The notes beneath the pieces are model-generated. The model had not been told where the DNA came from. It saw nothing but the letters and a program-made list of their open reading frames with translations, and made no database searches. 64,000 bases of DNA from Rhodanobacter sp. (GTDB lineage Bacteria > Pseudomonadota > Gammaproteobacteria > Xanthomonadales > Rhodanobacteraceae): NCBI GenBank assembly GCA_004298505.1, contig SCRO01000056.1, forward strand, positions 124,001 to 188,000. The letters are read 5' to 3'. Made by a program: the position numbers and the translations under genes. Below are positions 18,866-28,579 of the stretch, one piece after another. Each line of letters starts with the position of its first letter. Position 1 is the stretch's first letter.

Positions 18866-20218
18866 TCACGGCAGCATGGACTCGATATCCGAGGCGGCGG
18901 TCGGATAGGCGAAGATCGCGTGGCGGATCGCGTCAGCTCCGAGTCCGCTGCGCATGGCAAAGCCAAACAGGTTGATCACCTCGGCGGCATCCGGTCCGAT
19001 CAGATGGGCACCGAGGATGCGCCCGCTGCCTTCCTCCACCAGCACCTTGTAGCCATAGCACGGCTCGTTGACGCGGCGCGCGGTGAACCAGCCGGGTACG
19101 CTAGCGTGGCTGACCTTGTAGTGCAGGCCGCGTGTTTGGGCTTCGGCTTCGAGCAGGCCGACGCGAGCCAGCACCGGCAGCGTGAACACGGCGCTGGGGA
19201 TACCGGTGTAATCCACCGTGGCGTGCTTGTCGTGCAGCAGGTTGTCGACCACGGCGTGGGCTTCCAGCGCCGCTACCGGGGTCAGCGGCAGCGGGCCGCC
19301 GGCAGCGTCGCCGGCGGCGTACACCGACGGGTTTGTCGTGCTGTGAAAATGCTGGTCCAGCGTGAGCCGGCCGTTGTCGTGGGCGATACCCGCGGTATCG
19401 AGATCCAGCGCTTGCAGCGCCGGCTTGCGGCCGCCGCTGTGGATGGCCAGATCGGTGCCGATGACCACCCGGCCGCCCGGCCCTTCGGCCTCCACTTCGA
19501 ACCCGGTGTCGGTCTTGCGCACCGCCTTGACCTCGTGGCCGAGCTTGATGTCTACGCCCAGTGCGCGGGTGCGTTCGAGCAGCAGCCTGACCAGATCCGG
19601 ATCGAAGCCGGCCAACGGATGCGCGCTGCGGTTGAGCAGGGTGACGTTCACACCGGCACGCGCCGCAATGTGGGCAAACTCGAAGCCGATGTAGCCGCCG
19701 CCGACCAGAATGATGCTCCGGGGTAGCGCTTCGAGCTGCAGGAAGTCATCGCTTAGCGCCAGATGCTCGGAACCTTCGATCGGCAGCGTGACCGGCTCGG
19801 CACCGGCGGCAATGACGATGTGTTTTGCCGCAAGCGTTCTGCCCTCAACCAGCACACTGTTGGGGCCGCTGAACCGCGCACGTCCATGAAAGGCCTCGAT
19901 GCCCTGTTTGGCATAGGCCTGTTCGCGATGCCCGGGCACCGGATCAGTGAAGCTGCGCTTGTGCTTTTGCAGCGCAGCCCAGTCGATCGAGACGCTACCG
20001 AGCACGCCCTTGCTCGCCATGCGCTGGGCGCCGTCGATCACCTCGGTGGCGGCGATCAGCATCTTCTTCGGGTCGCAGCCGCGCAATGCGCAGGTGCCGC
20101 CGAACGGCCGATGGTCAATGACGGCCACCGACCAGCCGGCTTTGCGGCAGTTGAAAGCAGTGACGTTGGCGGCGGTGCCGCTGCCGATGACGATGAGGTC
20201 GTAGCTTGATGAGGTCAT
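18866..20218 (-). CDS. Glutathione-reductase-like pyridine nucleotide-disulphide oxidoreductase
   Basis: A 450-residue FAD/NAD(P)H enzyme. IVIGSGTAANVTAF is the FAD-binding loop, GGTCALRGCDPKK the redox-active disulphide (C-x4-C), IILVGGGYIGFEFAHIAARA the NAD(P)H fold, YAAGDAAGGPLPLTPVA the second FAD motif, and the dimerisation domain follows. It lacks the extra Cys pair at the C-terminus that defines MerA, so it is not a mercuric reductase. In the mer operon it may regenerate low-molecular-weight thiols that carry Hg(II). The start at 20218 (MTSSSYD) follows GGAG. Confidence 0.88.
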   Translation of the reverse strand: MTSSSYDLIVIGSGTAANVTAFNCRKAGWSVAVIDHRPFGGTCALRGCDPKKMLIAATEVIDGAQRMASKGVLGSVSIDWAALQKHKRSFTDPVPGHREQAYAKQGIEAFHGRARFSGPNSVLVEGRTLAAKHIVIAAGAEPVTLPIEGSEHLALSDDFLQLEALPRSIILVGGGYIGFEFAHIAARAGVNVTLLNRSAHPLAGFDPDLVRLLLERTRALGVDIKLGHEVKAVRKTDTGFEVEAEGPGGRVVIGTDLAIHSGGRKPALQALDLDTAGIAHDNGRLTLDQHFHSTTNPSVYAAGDAAGGPLPLTPVAALEAHAVVDNLLHDKHATVDYTGIPSAVFTLPVLARVGLLEAEAQTRGLHYKVSHASVPGWFTARRVNEPCYGYKVLVEEGSGRILGAHLIGPDAAEVINLFGFAMRSGLGADAIRHAIFAYPTAASDIESMLP

Positions 20219-20254
20219 GCAAGTCTCCTGTCGATGGCGGCACACGGATGGTGC

Positions 20255-20617
20255 TCAGGTGGCGCAGCTCCGCGCATGCCGTCCGTTGAAAAAATCCCAG
20301 CCGCTGGCGGCCACCAGCAACAGCAAGCCCAGCGTCGCCGCCAGCGGGTGGATGTACAGGCCGATCACCGCCAGCAGACCACCGATCACGCCCAGTCCGA
20401 ACGGGCGTCGATCCGCATGGCCGCCGGTGGCGCGCCACAGCAGCCACAGGTTCAAGGCCACGAACGCTACCAGCAGCGGGATCAAGATCGCGTCATGGAT
20501 CAGAAAGCCCAGCCCGACCGCCGACAGTGCGCTCAGCAGCAGCGGCAGGCCCAGGCAGCAGGCTGCCGCGAACAGCGCGCCGAGCAGACTGCCCAACTGT
20601 TTGAAAAGGTCTTTCAT
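20255..20617 (-). CDS. MerC-like mercury transport membrane protein
   Basis: 120 residues, four hydrophobic segments. The first contains the vicinal cysteines of Hg(II) importers (GALFAAACCLGLPLLLSAL) and a further cysteine lies at the C-terminus (RHARSCAT). The ALSAVGLGFLIHD segment resembles MerC. It begins 14 bp after merA and would pass Hg(II) to the cytoplasm. The start at 20617 follows GGAGACC. Assignment among MerC/MerF/MerT types rests on length and the position of the CC pair. Confidence 0.75.
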   Translation of the reverse strand: MKDLFKQLGSLLGALFAAACCLGLPLLLSALSAVGLGFLIHDAILIPLLVAFVALNLWLLWRATGGHADRRPFGLGVIGGLLAVIGLYIHPLAATLGLLLLVAASGWDFFNGRHARSCAT

Positions 20618-20630
20618 GCGATGGTCTCCT

Positions 20631-22322
<1,692 letters not shown>

Positions 22323-22450
22323 TTAATCACCTGTGATGTAAAAAGGGGGGGGATTCTGGTGTGACAGAGGCAAGCAGGCCGCCTGCTGGCAGCCCGCCGA
22401 GCCGGGGTGGTCGAGGTGGGTATTCGGCCGTGCATGTTTTGCGATATACC

Positions 22451-22473
22451 GGCCCATGGTGGTTCCATGGGCC
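22451..22473. repeat. GGCCCATGG hairpin repeat, copy 2
   Basis: A 23-bp quasi-palindrome, the reverse complement of the copy at 14736-14758 apart from one base. Similarity with copy 1 resumes weakly about 30-50 bp away (CTCGACYACC). It lies in the merP-merA gap. Confidence 0.6.
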
Positions 22474-22559
22474 AGGCAGCACAGGCAAGTTGGGCCTTGC
22501 AGGTCTTACTGACGAATACGCAGAACGGCATACTCGACTCTGACTGACTGGCAGCGACA

Positions 22560-22688
22560 GGACATAGCTGGCCTGATCGCCGAACCCGCACTGGCCAGCG
22601 TGGGAAAACAGTGCACGCGGGCCACCGCCGACATCACGCTGCCGATCAGGCCGGTCGTGTTGGCCAACCGGGTCGGTACGGCTTTCAC
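22560..22688 (-). pseudogene. merC remnant
   Basis: Beginning at a GTG that overlaps the merP stop, about 40 codons read LANTTGLIGSVMSAVARVHC then FPTLASAGSAI, matching the first helix of MerC except that the first cysteine of the Cys-x2-Cys region is lost. Homology then ends. It marks the original order merT-merP-merC-merA. Confidence 0.6.
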
Positions 22689-22969
22689 TGATGCGCCGCC
22701 TTGGACGGATAACCGGCATCGGTGGTGGCCTTTTCCAGCGCCGCGAGGTTGGTCTTCGCATCGTCATAGCGCACGGTAGCCAGGCGCTTGGGGAAGTCCA
22801 CCTGCACACCCTGCACGCCCTGCACGCGCTTGAGCGCGGTCGTCACCGTTACCGGGCAGGCCGCGCAGGTCATGCCAGGCACTTCCAGCGTGGCAGTCTT
22901 TTCGGCGGCGGACGCCGGCAGTGTGAACAGCAGCGACAGCGGCAAGAAGGCGAAGGCAAGTTTCTTCAT
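22685..22969 (-). CDS. merP: Periplasmic mercury-binding protein
   Basis: 94 residues: signal peptide (FAFLPLSLLFTLPASAAE) and one heavy-metal-associated domain with GMTCAACPVTV. It scavenges Hg(II) in the periplasm and passes it to MerT. It starts at 22969 behind a GGGTTAATCC spacer, 135 bp after merT. The CAAC sequence is the canonical MerP metal site. Confidence 0.95.
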   Translation of the reverse strand: MKKLAFAFLPLSLLFTLPASAAEKTATLEVPGMTCAACPVTVTTALKRVQGVQGVQVDFPKRLATVRYDDAKTNLAALEKATTDAGYPSKAAHQ

Positions 22970-23104
22970 GGGGTTAATCCTCTCGGGGGGTGTTTCGGCA
23001 TAAACAGCAGTACGGTAGCAGCAGCACGAAAAGCACATCTGCGATGGCGAATAGCTAACGAGTCGCGCTTCCTCGAATTCATCCGGACCAGCATCGCAAG
23101 ACAC

Positions 23105-23485
23105 TCAGTAGAACAGTGGCATCACATAGGGAAAGCCCAGCGCAACCAATATCAGCGCAACGACGATCCAGAAGATGATCTTGTAGGCCTTGCGCACCTG
23201 TGCAACGGCGCATACTTCGCCGGGCTTGCACGCCGTCACTGGCCGGAAAATCCGCCGATACGCAAAAAACATCGCCAGCAGCGCCACACCGATGAAGATC
23301 GGTCGGTACGGCTCCAGTGCGGTGAGGTTGCCGATCCACGCGCCGGAGAAGCCCAGCGCGACCAGCAATAACGGCCCTAGACAGCAGGTAGAGGCAAGAA
23401 TCGCCGCCAGTGCACCAGCGAACAGCGCCCCGCGACTACCTTTGCGCGATGCAGAAAGATCTGGTTGCATCGATGTTCCGGACAT
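23105..23485 (-). CDS. merT: Mercuric transport protein
   Basis: 126 residues, three transmembrane helices. STCCLGPLLLVALGFSGAWI holds the first-helix vicinal cysteines; the second pair lies in the cytoplasmic loop (ACKPGEVCAVAQV). It imports Hg(II) received from MerP. ATG at 23485 or 23470 are both possible. It is the first gene behind the mer promoter at 23518-23548. It is nearly identical in domain order to the second copy at 45519. Confidence 0.95.
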   Translation of the reverse strand: MSGTSMQPDLSASRKGSRGALFAGALAAILASTCCLGPLLLVALGFSGAWIGNLTALEPYRPIFIGVALLAMFFAYRRIFRPVTACKPGEVCAVAQVRKAYKIIFWIVVALILVALGFPYVMPLFY

Positions 23486-23517
23486 GGGGCACCTTGGAAT
23501 ATGAATCGTTGCCAGCG

Positions 23518-23548
23518 ATCTTATGGCCGTACCTAAGTACGGAGTCAA
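23518..23548 (-). promoter_or_regulatory. MerR-type mer promoter/operator of operon 1
   Basis: On the minus strand TTGACT (23548-23543) and TAAGAT (23523-23518) are exactly 19 bp apart; the spacer starts with the dyad CCGTAC-ttag-GTACGG. This is the canonical MerR operator layout. Confidence 0.93.
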
Positions 23549-23753
23549 GCCATGACTCCTACCCGCCTTGAACTGACCCGTACCACGTCGGGACTATCCG
23601 CTTTCACTAACGTTGCAACACGCTACTGGAAGCGAAGCGAAGTGCCGCCATTGTCCTGAGTTGCAAGACGCTTGGCGTTTCGGATGTAACGCACCGCTCT
23701 TCTGTGGATACCTGTCGCGCCGAACAACCTGTGCAGGTGCTTGGCATGCAAGC
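23549..23753. other. Divergent mer control region without merR
   Basis: Where merR would be expected no regulator gene is present. I see only a short minus-strand reading without recognisable homology. The two mer promoters here point outwards from this 205-bp stretch. Confidence 0.5.
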
Positions 23754-23784
23754 TTGACACCGTACCAAAGTACGGAGCAATGGT
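23754..23784 (+). promoter_or_regulatory. MerR-type promoter of the MNIO operon
   Basis: TTGACA (23754-23759), a 19-bp spacer with the perfect dyad CCGTAC-caaa-GTACGG (23760-23775), then a weak -10 AATGGT (23779-23784). The spacing and dyad match the mer promoters in this window. The first start codon with a good ribosome-binding site lies 41 bp downstream of the -10. Confidence 0.88.
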
Positions 23785-23824
23785 TGCTCCAACCGAGGGA
23801 ATCCCGACTTGGAGGTAAAGGTTA

Positions 23825-23914
23825 ATGTCGACATATGTATTACACACCCCGGATGAACCGATGGCGCACGCTTGCCGCAAAACCTCCCAAAATGTCTACT
23901 GGAATATTGACTGA
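23825..23914 (+). CDS. 29-residue peptide at the head of the MNIO operon
   Basis: A short open frame starting MSTYVLHTPDEPMAHACRKT with one cysteine (Cys17). A near-perfect GGAGG (23811-23815) sits 9 nt before the ATG, and the TGA overlaps the next ATG (TGATG), so translation of the next gene is probably coupled. I know no family for it. It could be a RiPP precursor for the MNIO enzyme, which modifies cysteine or asparagine residues in peptides, or merely a leader peptide. The strong ribosome site and position behind the mer box are seen; the role is inference. Confidence 0.5.
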   Translation: MSTYVLHTPDEPMAHACRKTSQNVYWNID

Positions 23915-24240
23915 TGAACGTATCCGCGTTGCACTTCGCGGTGGGATCCAGACAACCACTGGTTTTACCATCCCTGGTGACAGGGGGTGCTTGGGAATGG
24001 CGCAACGGTCACGTGGCAAGCGCAGGTGCGCCCCATGCCTGCAAGATCGGCGCCCTGCCGGGAGCCAATCTCCCTCGGATGGGCCAGCGCATAGTGAACG
24101 GCGCAACGCCGAGTGTGGCCGCCGCTGGCGTGTTCTTCGGCATGGCGCAACGCACAGGTGCCCTGCGCAATTTTTGGGCACACTCGGACGGCGATCCGGA
24201 TTTCCTGCACGAGTGCCTGGATGCGCCATGTTTGGTCTAG
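23914..24240 (+). CDS. 108-residue protein before the MNIO gene; candidate precursor
   Basis: Starts on the TGATG coupling junction and ends 13 bp inside the MNIO gene. Its third codon positions are GC-rich in the second half, as expected of real coding sequence here. It has three cysteines (43, 101, 106), the last two in a C-terminal segment FLHECLDAPCLV, and no membrane helix or clear signal peptide. MNIO operons normally have a Cys-containing precursor gene directly upstream of the enzyme, so this is the positional candidate. I do not recognise a DUF2282-like bufferin precursor in it. It could be a non-precursor accessory protein. Confidence 0.5.
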   Translation: MNVSALHFAVGSRQPLVLPSLVTGGAWEWRNGHVASAGAPHACKIGALPGANLPRMGQRIVNGATPSVAAAGVFFGMAQRTGALRNFWAHSDGDPDFLHECLDAPCLV

Positions 24241-25040
24241 GCTTGCGCCCTCCTTTCCATGACGCTGCCATGCACGGCCAGGTACCGGTGGACTTCTTTG
24301 AAGCGATCACCGAAAACTTCATGGTCGATGGTGGGCGACCGCTTCAGGTATTGGAGTCGGTCCGCAGCCACTACCCTATCGCGTTGCACGGGGTATCGCT
24401 GAATCTCGGCGGCAGCGACGAACTGGATACTCATTATATCGCGAGGTTGAAAAGCCTGATCGAACGTTTCGAGCCGCAGTGGGTGTCCGATCATCTGTGC
24501 TGGAGCAAGCACCGAGGTCATCACTTCCATGAGCTGCTGCCGCTGCCCTTTGATGAGGACACCGTGCGACACGTGGCGGCCCGCATCGCCCGCGTTCAGG
24601 ACATCCTGCAGCGACGCATCCTGATTGAAAACGTCTCCAGTTACGTCGAGTTCACGCCGCACGGCATGCGTGAATGGGAATTTCTCATTGCCGTGGCCGA
24701 GCGAGCGGACTGCCGGATCCTGCTCGATCTCGACAATATCGTAGTCAACGCATACAACCACAAGTTTGACGCCTTTGAGTACGTCGCTGCCATCCCGGCG
24801 CCACTGGTCGCGCAGCACCATCTGGCGGGACACGACAGGTCAGGATCGTTCCTGATCGATAGCCACGACCAACCCGTATCCGCCGAGGTCTGGGATCTTT
24901 ATCGGTGGGCTCACATGCGCTTCGGCACGCTCCCGTTGCTGCTCGAACGGGACGACCAAATCCCGCCGCTCGAGTCCCTCCTGCTTGAGCTGGAGAGTGC
25001 GCGAGAGATCGCCTACCATGAAGAGGACCTCTGGGCATGA
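24228..25040 (+). CDS. MNIO enzyme (DUF692, BufB/MbnB-like)
   Basis: A 270-residue TIM-barrel of the multinuclear non-heme iron-dependent oxidative enzymes. The typical motifs occur in order: GLGLRPPFHDAA, FFEAITENFMVDGGRPL, ALHGVSLNLG (metal His), WVSDHLCWS, FHELLPLPF, ILIENVSSYVEF, DLDNIVVNAYNH, HHLAGHDRSG, DSHDQPV and LLERDDQIP. Family members modify peptide cysteines or asparagines into oxazolone/thioamide, thiazole-like or related groups that bind metals. ATG 24228 begins exactly at the conserved N-terminus. The gene is coupled to the DUF2063 partner by ATGA. Transcription from a mer box suggests mercury induction. Confidence 0.93.
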   Translation: MFGLGLRPPFHDAAMHGQVPVDFFEAITENFMVDGGRPLQVLESVRSHYPIALHGVSLNLGGSDELDTHYIARLKSLIERFEPQWVSDHLCWSKHRGHHFHELLPLPFDEDTVRHVAARIARVQDILQRRILIENVSSYVEFTPHGMREWEFLIAVAERADCRILLDLDNIVVNAYNHKFDAFEYVAAIPAPLVAQHHLAGHDRSGSFLIDSHDQPVSAEVWDLYRWAHMRFGTLPLLLERDDQIPPLESLLLELESAREIAYHEEDLWA

Positions 25041-25819
25041 GCAGCGCTCTGAACCGGTATCAAGATGCATTTGTCGCCTGGCTGCAAGTCGGGCCGTGCC
25101 AGCGCATAGAGGGAACGACGGTCTGCCGTGCCGAGGCGGATCGCATCGATGCCGGCCTTGCGATCTATCGAGACGCCTATACCTCGCGCCTGGTCCGCTC
25201 ACTCAGCCACGATTTTCCGGTGTCAACGCGCACTCTGGGGGAGCCGGGCTTTGCCGAGTTGGCCCGGCACTATGTCAACGATCATCCTTTCGAAAAGCCC
25301 GATATCCACGACGTGGGCGCACGCTTCCCTGCCTGGTTGTCCGTGCATGCGGGACAGCCCCATGGCGACCTGGCTGCGATCGAATGGGCCGTGTTGCATG
25401 CGTCGACCAGTACCGATGCCAAACCGGTAGCCGTTGATGATCCCGACTGGCGTGATCCCGCCAGATGGCCCGCATGGTGTCCCACGTTCGTGCCTTCCCT
25501 GAGTTTGCTGGGTCTGCGCAGCAATGCGGCACAGGTCTGGCTGCAGCATCCGGGACAAAAGTTAGCCAACCTTGAGCCTTCGGGCGAAGCCCATGTTGTG
25601 GTCTGGCGCAGGGAGCTAACGCCACGACTGTGCGTGGTGGAGCGCCCGCACTTTCTTGTGCTGCAGGCGTTGGAGAAAGGGCAGCGTCTTGCCGATGTCT
25701 GCGAACAGCTGCGTTACTGGCTACTTGACGACGATATTCGCCACCATGTCGCGGCAACCATTCATCGTGGACTTGAAGCAGCGTGGTTTGCGGAAACGGT
25801 AATTCCGAACGCCCATTGA
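25037..25819 (+). CDS. DUF2063 partner protein (BufC/HvfC-like)
   Basis: 260 residues. The N-terminal DUF2063 domain is clear: RYQDAFVAWLQ, GLAIYRDAYTSRLVRSLSHD, FPVSTRTLGEPGFAELARHY and HDVGARFPAWL. Such proteins accompany MNIO enzymes and help recognise the precursor peptide. The C-terminal part (VWRRELTPRLCVVERPHFLV and the following helices) resembles the winged-helix-like region also seen in this group. The ATG overlaps the MNIO stop. Confidence 0.9.
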   Translation: MSSALNRYQDAFVAWLQVGPCQRIEGTTVCRAEADRIDAGLAIYRDAYTSRLVRSLSHDFPVSTRTLGEPGFAELARHYVNDHPFEKPDIHDVGARFPAWLSVHAGQPHGDLAAIEWAVLHASTSTDAKPVAVDDPDWRDPARWPAWCPTFVPSLSLLGLRSNAAQVWLQHPGQKLANLEPSGEAHVVVWRRELTPRLCVVERPHFLVLQALEKGQRLADVCEQLRYWLLDDDIRHHVAATIHRGLEAAWFAETVIPNAH

Positions 25820-26020
25820 AGAACTGAGCAACGACTGACCTGCCAAGCCGGTTCTTGAACGTGAGCAATAAACAGCGGCGAGGGCCAACCGGGTGCTGTG
25901 CCCCATTCGTGCGACACCCGGTACCGCTCGTGGCGTTCAGTCGACGTCATGGCGGTTCAACGCCAGCCGCCGCCACCCGGGCCTTGCGCTGGGCATCGTG
26001 GGTGGGGACCAAATCAATAC
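25820..26020. other. Intergenic, no supported gene
   Basis: A spacer between the MNIO operon and the next mer box. A weak open frame from 25855 has no homology I can see. Confidence 0.4.
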
Positions 26021-26051
26021 TTGAACCCGTACCTCAGTACGGACCCAAGCT
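26021..26051 (+). promoter_or_regulatory. MerR-type promoter of the merF-like gene
   Basis: TTGAAC (26021-26026), 19-bp spacer beginning with the perfect dyad CCGTAC-ctca-GTACGG (26027-26042), then CAAGCT (26046-26051) as a weak -10. It is the same architecture as the merT and MNIO promoters. Confidence 0.85.
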
Positions 26052-26086
26052 TGCCGATACCCAATCCATGATCGAGGTGCCGTGAG

Positions 26087-26338
26087 ATGAATGAAGACAA
26101 GAGTGGTTGGTGGGCGGGTATCGCTGCCGCGGCGGCCCTGTCGCTGTGCTGCGGCCTGCCCCTGTTGGTGGCTGCATTCGGTGCCGGCGCCATCGCCGCC
26201 ATTGCCAAATTCGGGTTCGCAGGTTTGTTGGTCGCAGGTGGATTGGGCGTAGCCATCTACCTGTGGGTCCATGCAAAACGTCGGCGCAGCTGTGAAAGCT
26301 GCGTGTCAGCCCCACGACAGACGCCCAAGGGCCCCTGA
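26087..26338 (+). CDS. MerF-like mercury transporter
   Basis: 83 residues with two transmembrane helices. The first contains vicinal cysteines (ALSLCCGLPLLVAAFG) and the cytoplasmic tail has a second thiol pair (RRRSCESCVSAP), the arrangement of MerF (81 residues). It would move Hg(II) across the inner membrane. It stands alone behind its own mer-type promoter, apart from both mer operons, and directly follows the MNIO operon. Confidence 0.8.
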   Translation: MNEDKSGWWAGIAAAAALSLCCGLPLLVAAFGAGAIAAIAKFGFAGLLVAGGLGVAIYLWVHAKRRRSCESCVSAPRQTPKGP

Positions 26339-26685
26339 TCGCGATGCGACACGGTAAAACGAACCGCGCCGCACCTGGACGCCAACCCGCCGCACCGGTC
26401 AATCCAGTGCGTCCTGCGCACAGGTCGCGCTGGCTGTCCAGGTGGCGGCTGCCACGCCGCACACCGGCGCGCTCAGCAGCACGCCACAGTTCGTCAGCCG
26501 CCTGGGCTGGCAGCAAGGCCATGTAGTGGTGATGCTGCGCCACATTTCCAACGGCAGCACGCACGAACCCTGCTACGGTGAATCGATGTTGCTGCTTGGG
26601 ATAGGATTCTGAAGCGCGTGGATCAGCATCGGCAGATCAAAGACCTTGGGGTACGCTCAAATCCAGCTTGGCAAGAGTATCCGGC
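26339..26685. other. Intergenic with a possible decayed minus-strand gene
   Basis: No supported plus-strand gene. On the minus strand AVGNVAQHHHYMALLPAQAADEL (read around 26500-26560) looks like real protein sequence but lacks an intact continuation; I cannot name the family. Confidence 0.35.
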
Positions 26686-27801
26686 ATGTCCCTGACCCCT
26701 ATGATCGAAGTCAAACCAGGCGCCAGCGGCTACACGGTGCGACTCACCGGGCCCTGGAATCTCAAGGCGCTCAGGTCCGACTTCACAGCGCTGCGCGAGG
26801 AGCTGGCTGCGTTGGCCTGCGATCGCAGCTGTCGTTGGGATCTGCAGGAGATCAGCGCGCTGGACAGCATCGGTGCGTTCCTGATCTGGCAGGCGTGGAA
26901 CCGCTGCCTGCCGTCCGACGTCAGCATGCCCGAACACTATCGCACGCTGTTCCGGCAGTGGACCGGGCAGCCACCTTTGCCGCCGGTATCGCGCCGCCCC
27001 TTGCCATCGTTCACGACCGCGATCGGTCGCCGGATGTTCATCGCACTGGACCATCTGCGCGCTGCCCTGATTGAACTCGGCCAGCTGACACTGGATACGT
27101 TCCATGTGCTGCGCCATCCGGCGCGTACACCGTGGCGGGAAATTTCCGCGACGATCTACGAGAGCGGCGTCCGGGCGCTGCTCATCACCGGGTTGGTCGG
27201 TCTGCTGATCGGTGTCGTCGTCAGCTATCTGTCGGCCATCGAGCTGCGTAGCTACGGCGCACAGCTCTACGTCATCGACATCCTCGGGCTTGGCATTATC
27301 CGCGAACTCGGGCCGATGCTCGCCGCGATCCTGGTCGCCGGCCGCTCCGGTTCCTCGATGACCGCGCAACTGGGAGTGATGTGGGTAACCCAGGAACTCG
27401 ATGCGCTGACCGCGATGGGGATCTCGCCCACCCTGCGTCTGGTGCTGCCCATGGTGGCAGCCTTGCTGATCGTCATGCCACTGCTGGTGGTCTGGACCGA
27501 CGCCCTCGCCCTGGTCGGCGGCATGCTCGCCGTCAAGCTCGAACTCGGCATCGCGTATTCGCAGTTCCTGCGGGCGCTACCGAGTGCCGTGCCGCTGGTC
27601 AACGTCTGGATCGGCGTGGGCAAGGGCGCAGTATTCGGGGTGCTGGTGGCGCTGACCGCAGCGCATTTCGGGCTGCGCATCGAACCCAACACGCGCAGCC
27701 TGGGCGTGGAAACCACCAACTCGGTGGTCTCTTCCATTACGTTGGTGATCGTGGTCGATGCCGTATTTGCCATACTGCTGCAGAACGTGGGGATGGGATG
27801 A
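26686..27801 (+). CDS. MlaE-type permease with N-terminal STAS domain
   Basis: 371 residues. Residues about 1-95 form a STAS domain (YTVRLTGPWNLKAL, RWDLQEISALDSIGAFLIWQ) and the rest an MlaE/YrbE permease (GLLIGVVVSYLSAIELRSYG, GIIRELGPMLAAILVAGRSGSSMTAQLG, MGISPTLRLVLP). In E. coli the STAS protein MlaB is separate, so this is a fusion form. With the following ATPase, MCE protein and lipoprotein it forms a phospholipid or lipophile transporter across the envelope. ATG 26686 is chosen; a TTG 18 bp upstream is possible. Confidence 0.9.
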   Translation: MSLTPMIEVKPGASGYTVRLTGPWNLKALRSDFTALREELAALACDRSCRWDLQEISALDSIGAFLIWQAWNRCLPSDVSMPEHYRTLFRQWTGQPPLPPVSRRPLPSFTTAIGRRMFIALDHLRAALIELGQLTLDTFHVLRHPARTPWREISATIYESGVRALLITGLVGLLIGVVVSYLSAIELRSYGAQLYVIDILGLGIIRELGPMLAAILVAGRSGSSMTAQLGVMWVTQELDALTAMGISPTLRLVLPMVAALLIVMPLLVVWTDALALVGGMLAVKLELGIAYSQFLRALPSAVPLVNVWIGVGKGAVFGVLVALTAAHFGLRIEPNTRSLGVETTNSVVSSITLVIVVDAVFAILLQNVGMG

Positions 27802-28577
27802 ACAACACCGACTGCATCATTTGTCTCGAACACGTGGATACGCGCTTTGGCGGGCAGGTCATCCACCACGACCTCAATCTGTGCGTGCACCGAGGCGAGA
27901 TCCTGGCCCTGGTGGGTGGCTCCGGCAGCGGCAAGACCACCCTCCTGCGCGAAATGATCGGGCTGCAGGCACCGACTGCAGGCTGTGTCACCGTCGACGG
28001 CCAGCAGTTGGCGCAGAGCGACGCCTACACCCAGCAGTGCCTGCGCGAACGATGCGGCGTGCTGTTTCAGGGCGGCGCGTTGTTCAGCGCACTGAACGTG
28101 TTCGACAACGTCGCGTTGCCGCTGCGCGAACTGGATTTGCTGGATCAGTCGCTGATCGCGCAGCTGGTATGCCACAAACTGGCCATGGTCGGCTTGGACA
28201 CGGCGGTGGCGCACCGGATGCCATCGGAGCTTTCCGGTGGCATGGTCAAGCGCGTCGGTCTGGCCCGTGCGCTGGCGCTGGAGCCGGAGTTCCTGTTTCT
28301 CGATGAGCCAACCTCAGGCCTGGATCCGGTTGCCGGTCAGCAGTTCGTGGAGCTGATTCGGCAGCTGCACCGGGAACTCGGGTTTACCGTCGTGCTGGTC
28401 ACGCACGATCTCGATACCATGGTTGACCTGGCCGATCGCATCGCGGTGCTGGCCGATCAACACATCGTCGCGCTCGGCCGCTTGAACGAGGTGATCGCCC
28501 GCGACCACCCCTTCGTTCATGATTTCTTTGGTGGCACCCGCGGTCAACGGGCGCTGGCGGCACAGGAGGCACGCTGA
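27798..28577 (+). CDS. MlaF-type ABC ATPase
   Basis: 259 residues. Walker [32 protein letters not shown] (typical MlaF Q-loop region), signature LSGGMVKRVGLARAL, Walker B LFLDEPTSGLD and VVLVTHDLDTM. ATGA overlap with the permease stop and 2-bp spacing to the MCE gene show a tight operon. Confidence 0.93.
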   Translation: MNNTDCIICLEHVDTRFGGQVIHHDLNLCVHRGEILALVGGSGSGKTTLLREMIGLQAPTAGCVTVDGQQLAQSDAYTQQCLRERCGVLFQGGALFSALNVFDNVALPLRELDLLDQSLIAQLVCHKLAMVGLDTAVAHRMPSELSGGMVKRVGLARALALEPEFLFLDEPTSGLDPVAGQQFVELIRQLHRELGFTVVLVTHDLDTMVDLADRIAVLADQHIVALGRLNEVIARDHPFVHDFFGGTRGQRALAAQEAR

Positions 28578-28579
28578 TC

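Noticed and set aside
18866-20218. Calling the CALRGC oxidoreductase a mercuric reductase because it lies in a mer operon
   Set aside because: Its active-site spacing and lack of C-terminal CC fit a glutathione-reductase-like enzyme; location alone is not enough.
26034-26564. 176-codon minus-strand frame with GNVAQHHHYMALLP
   Set aside because: Part of it looks protein-like, but it overlaps the merF-like gene antisense and has no recognisable domain or start.
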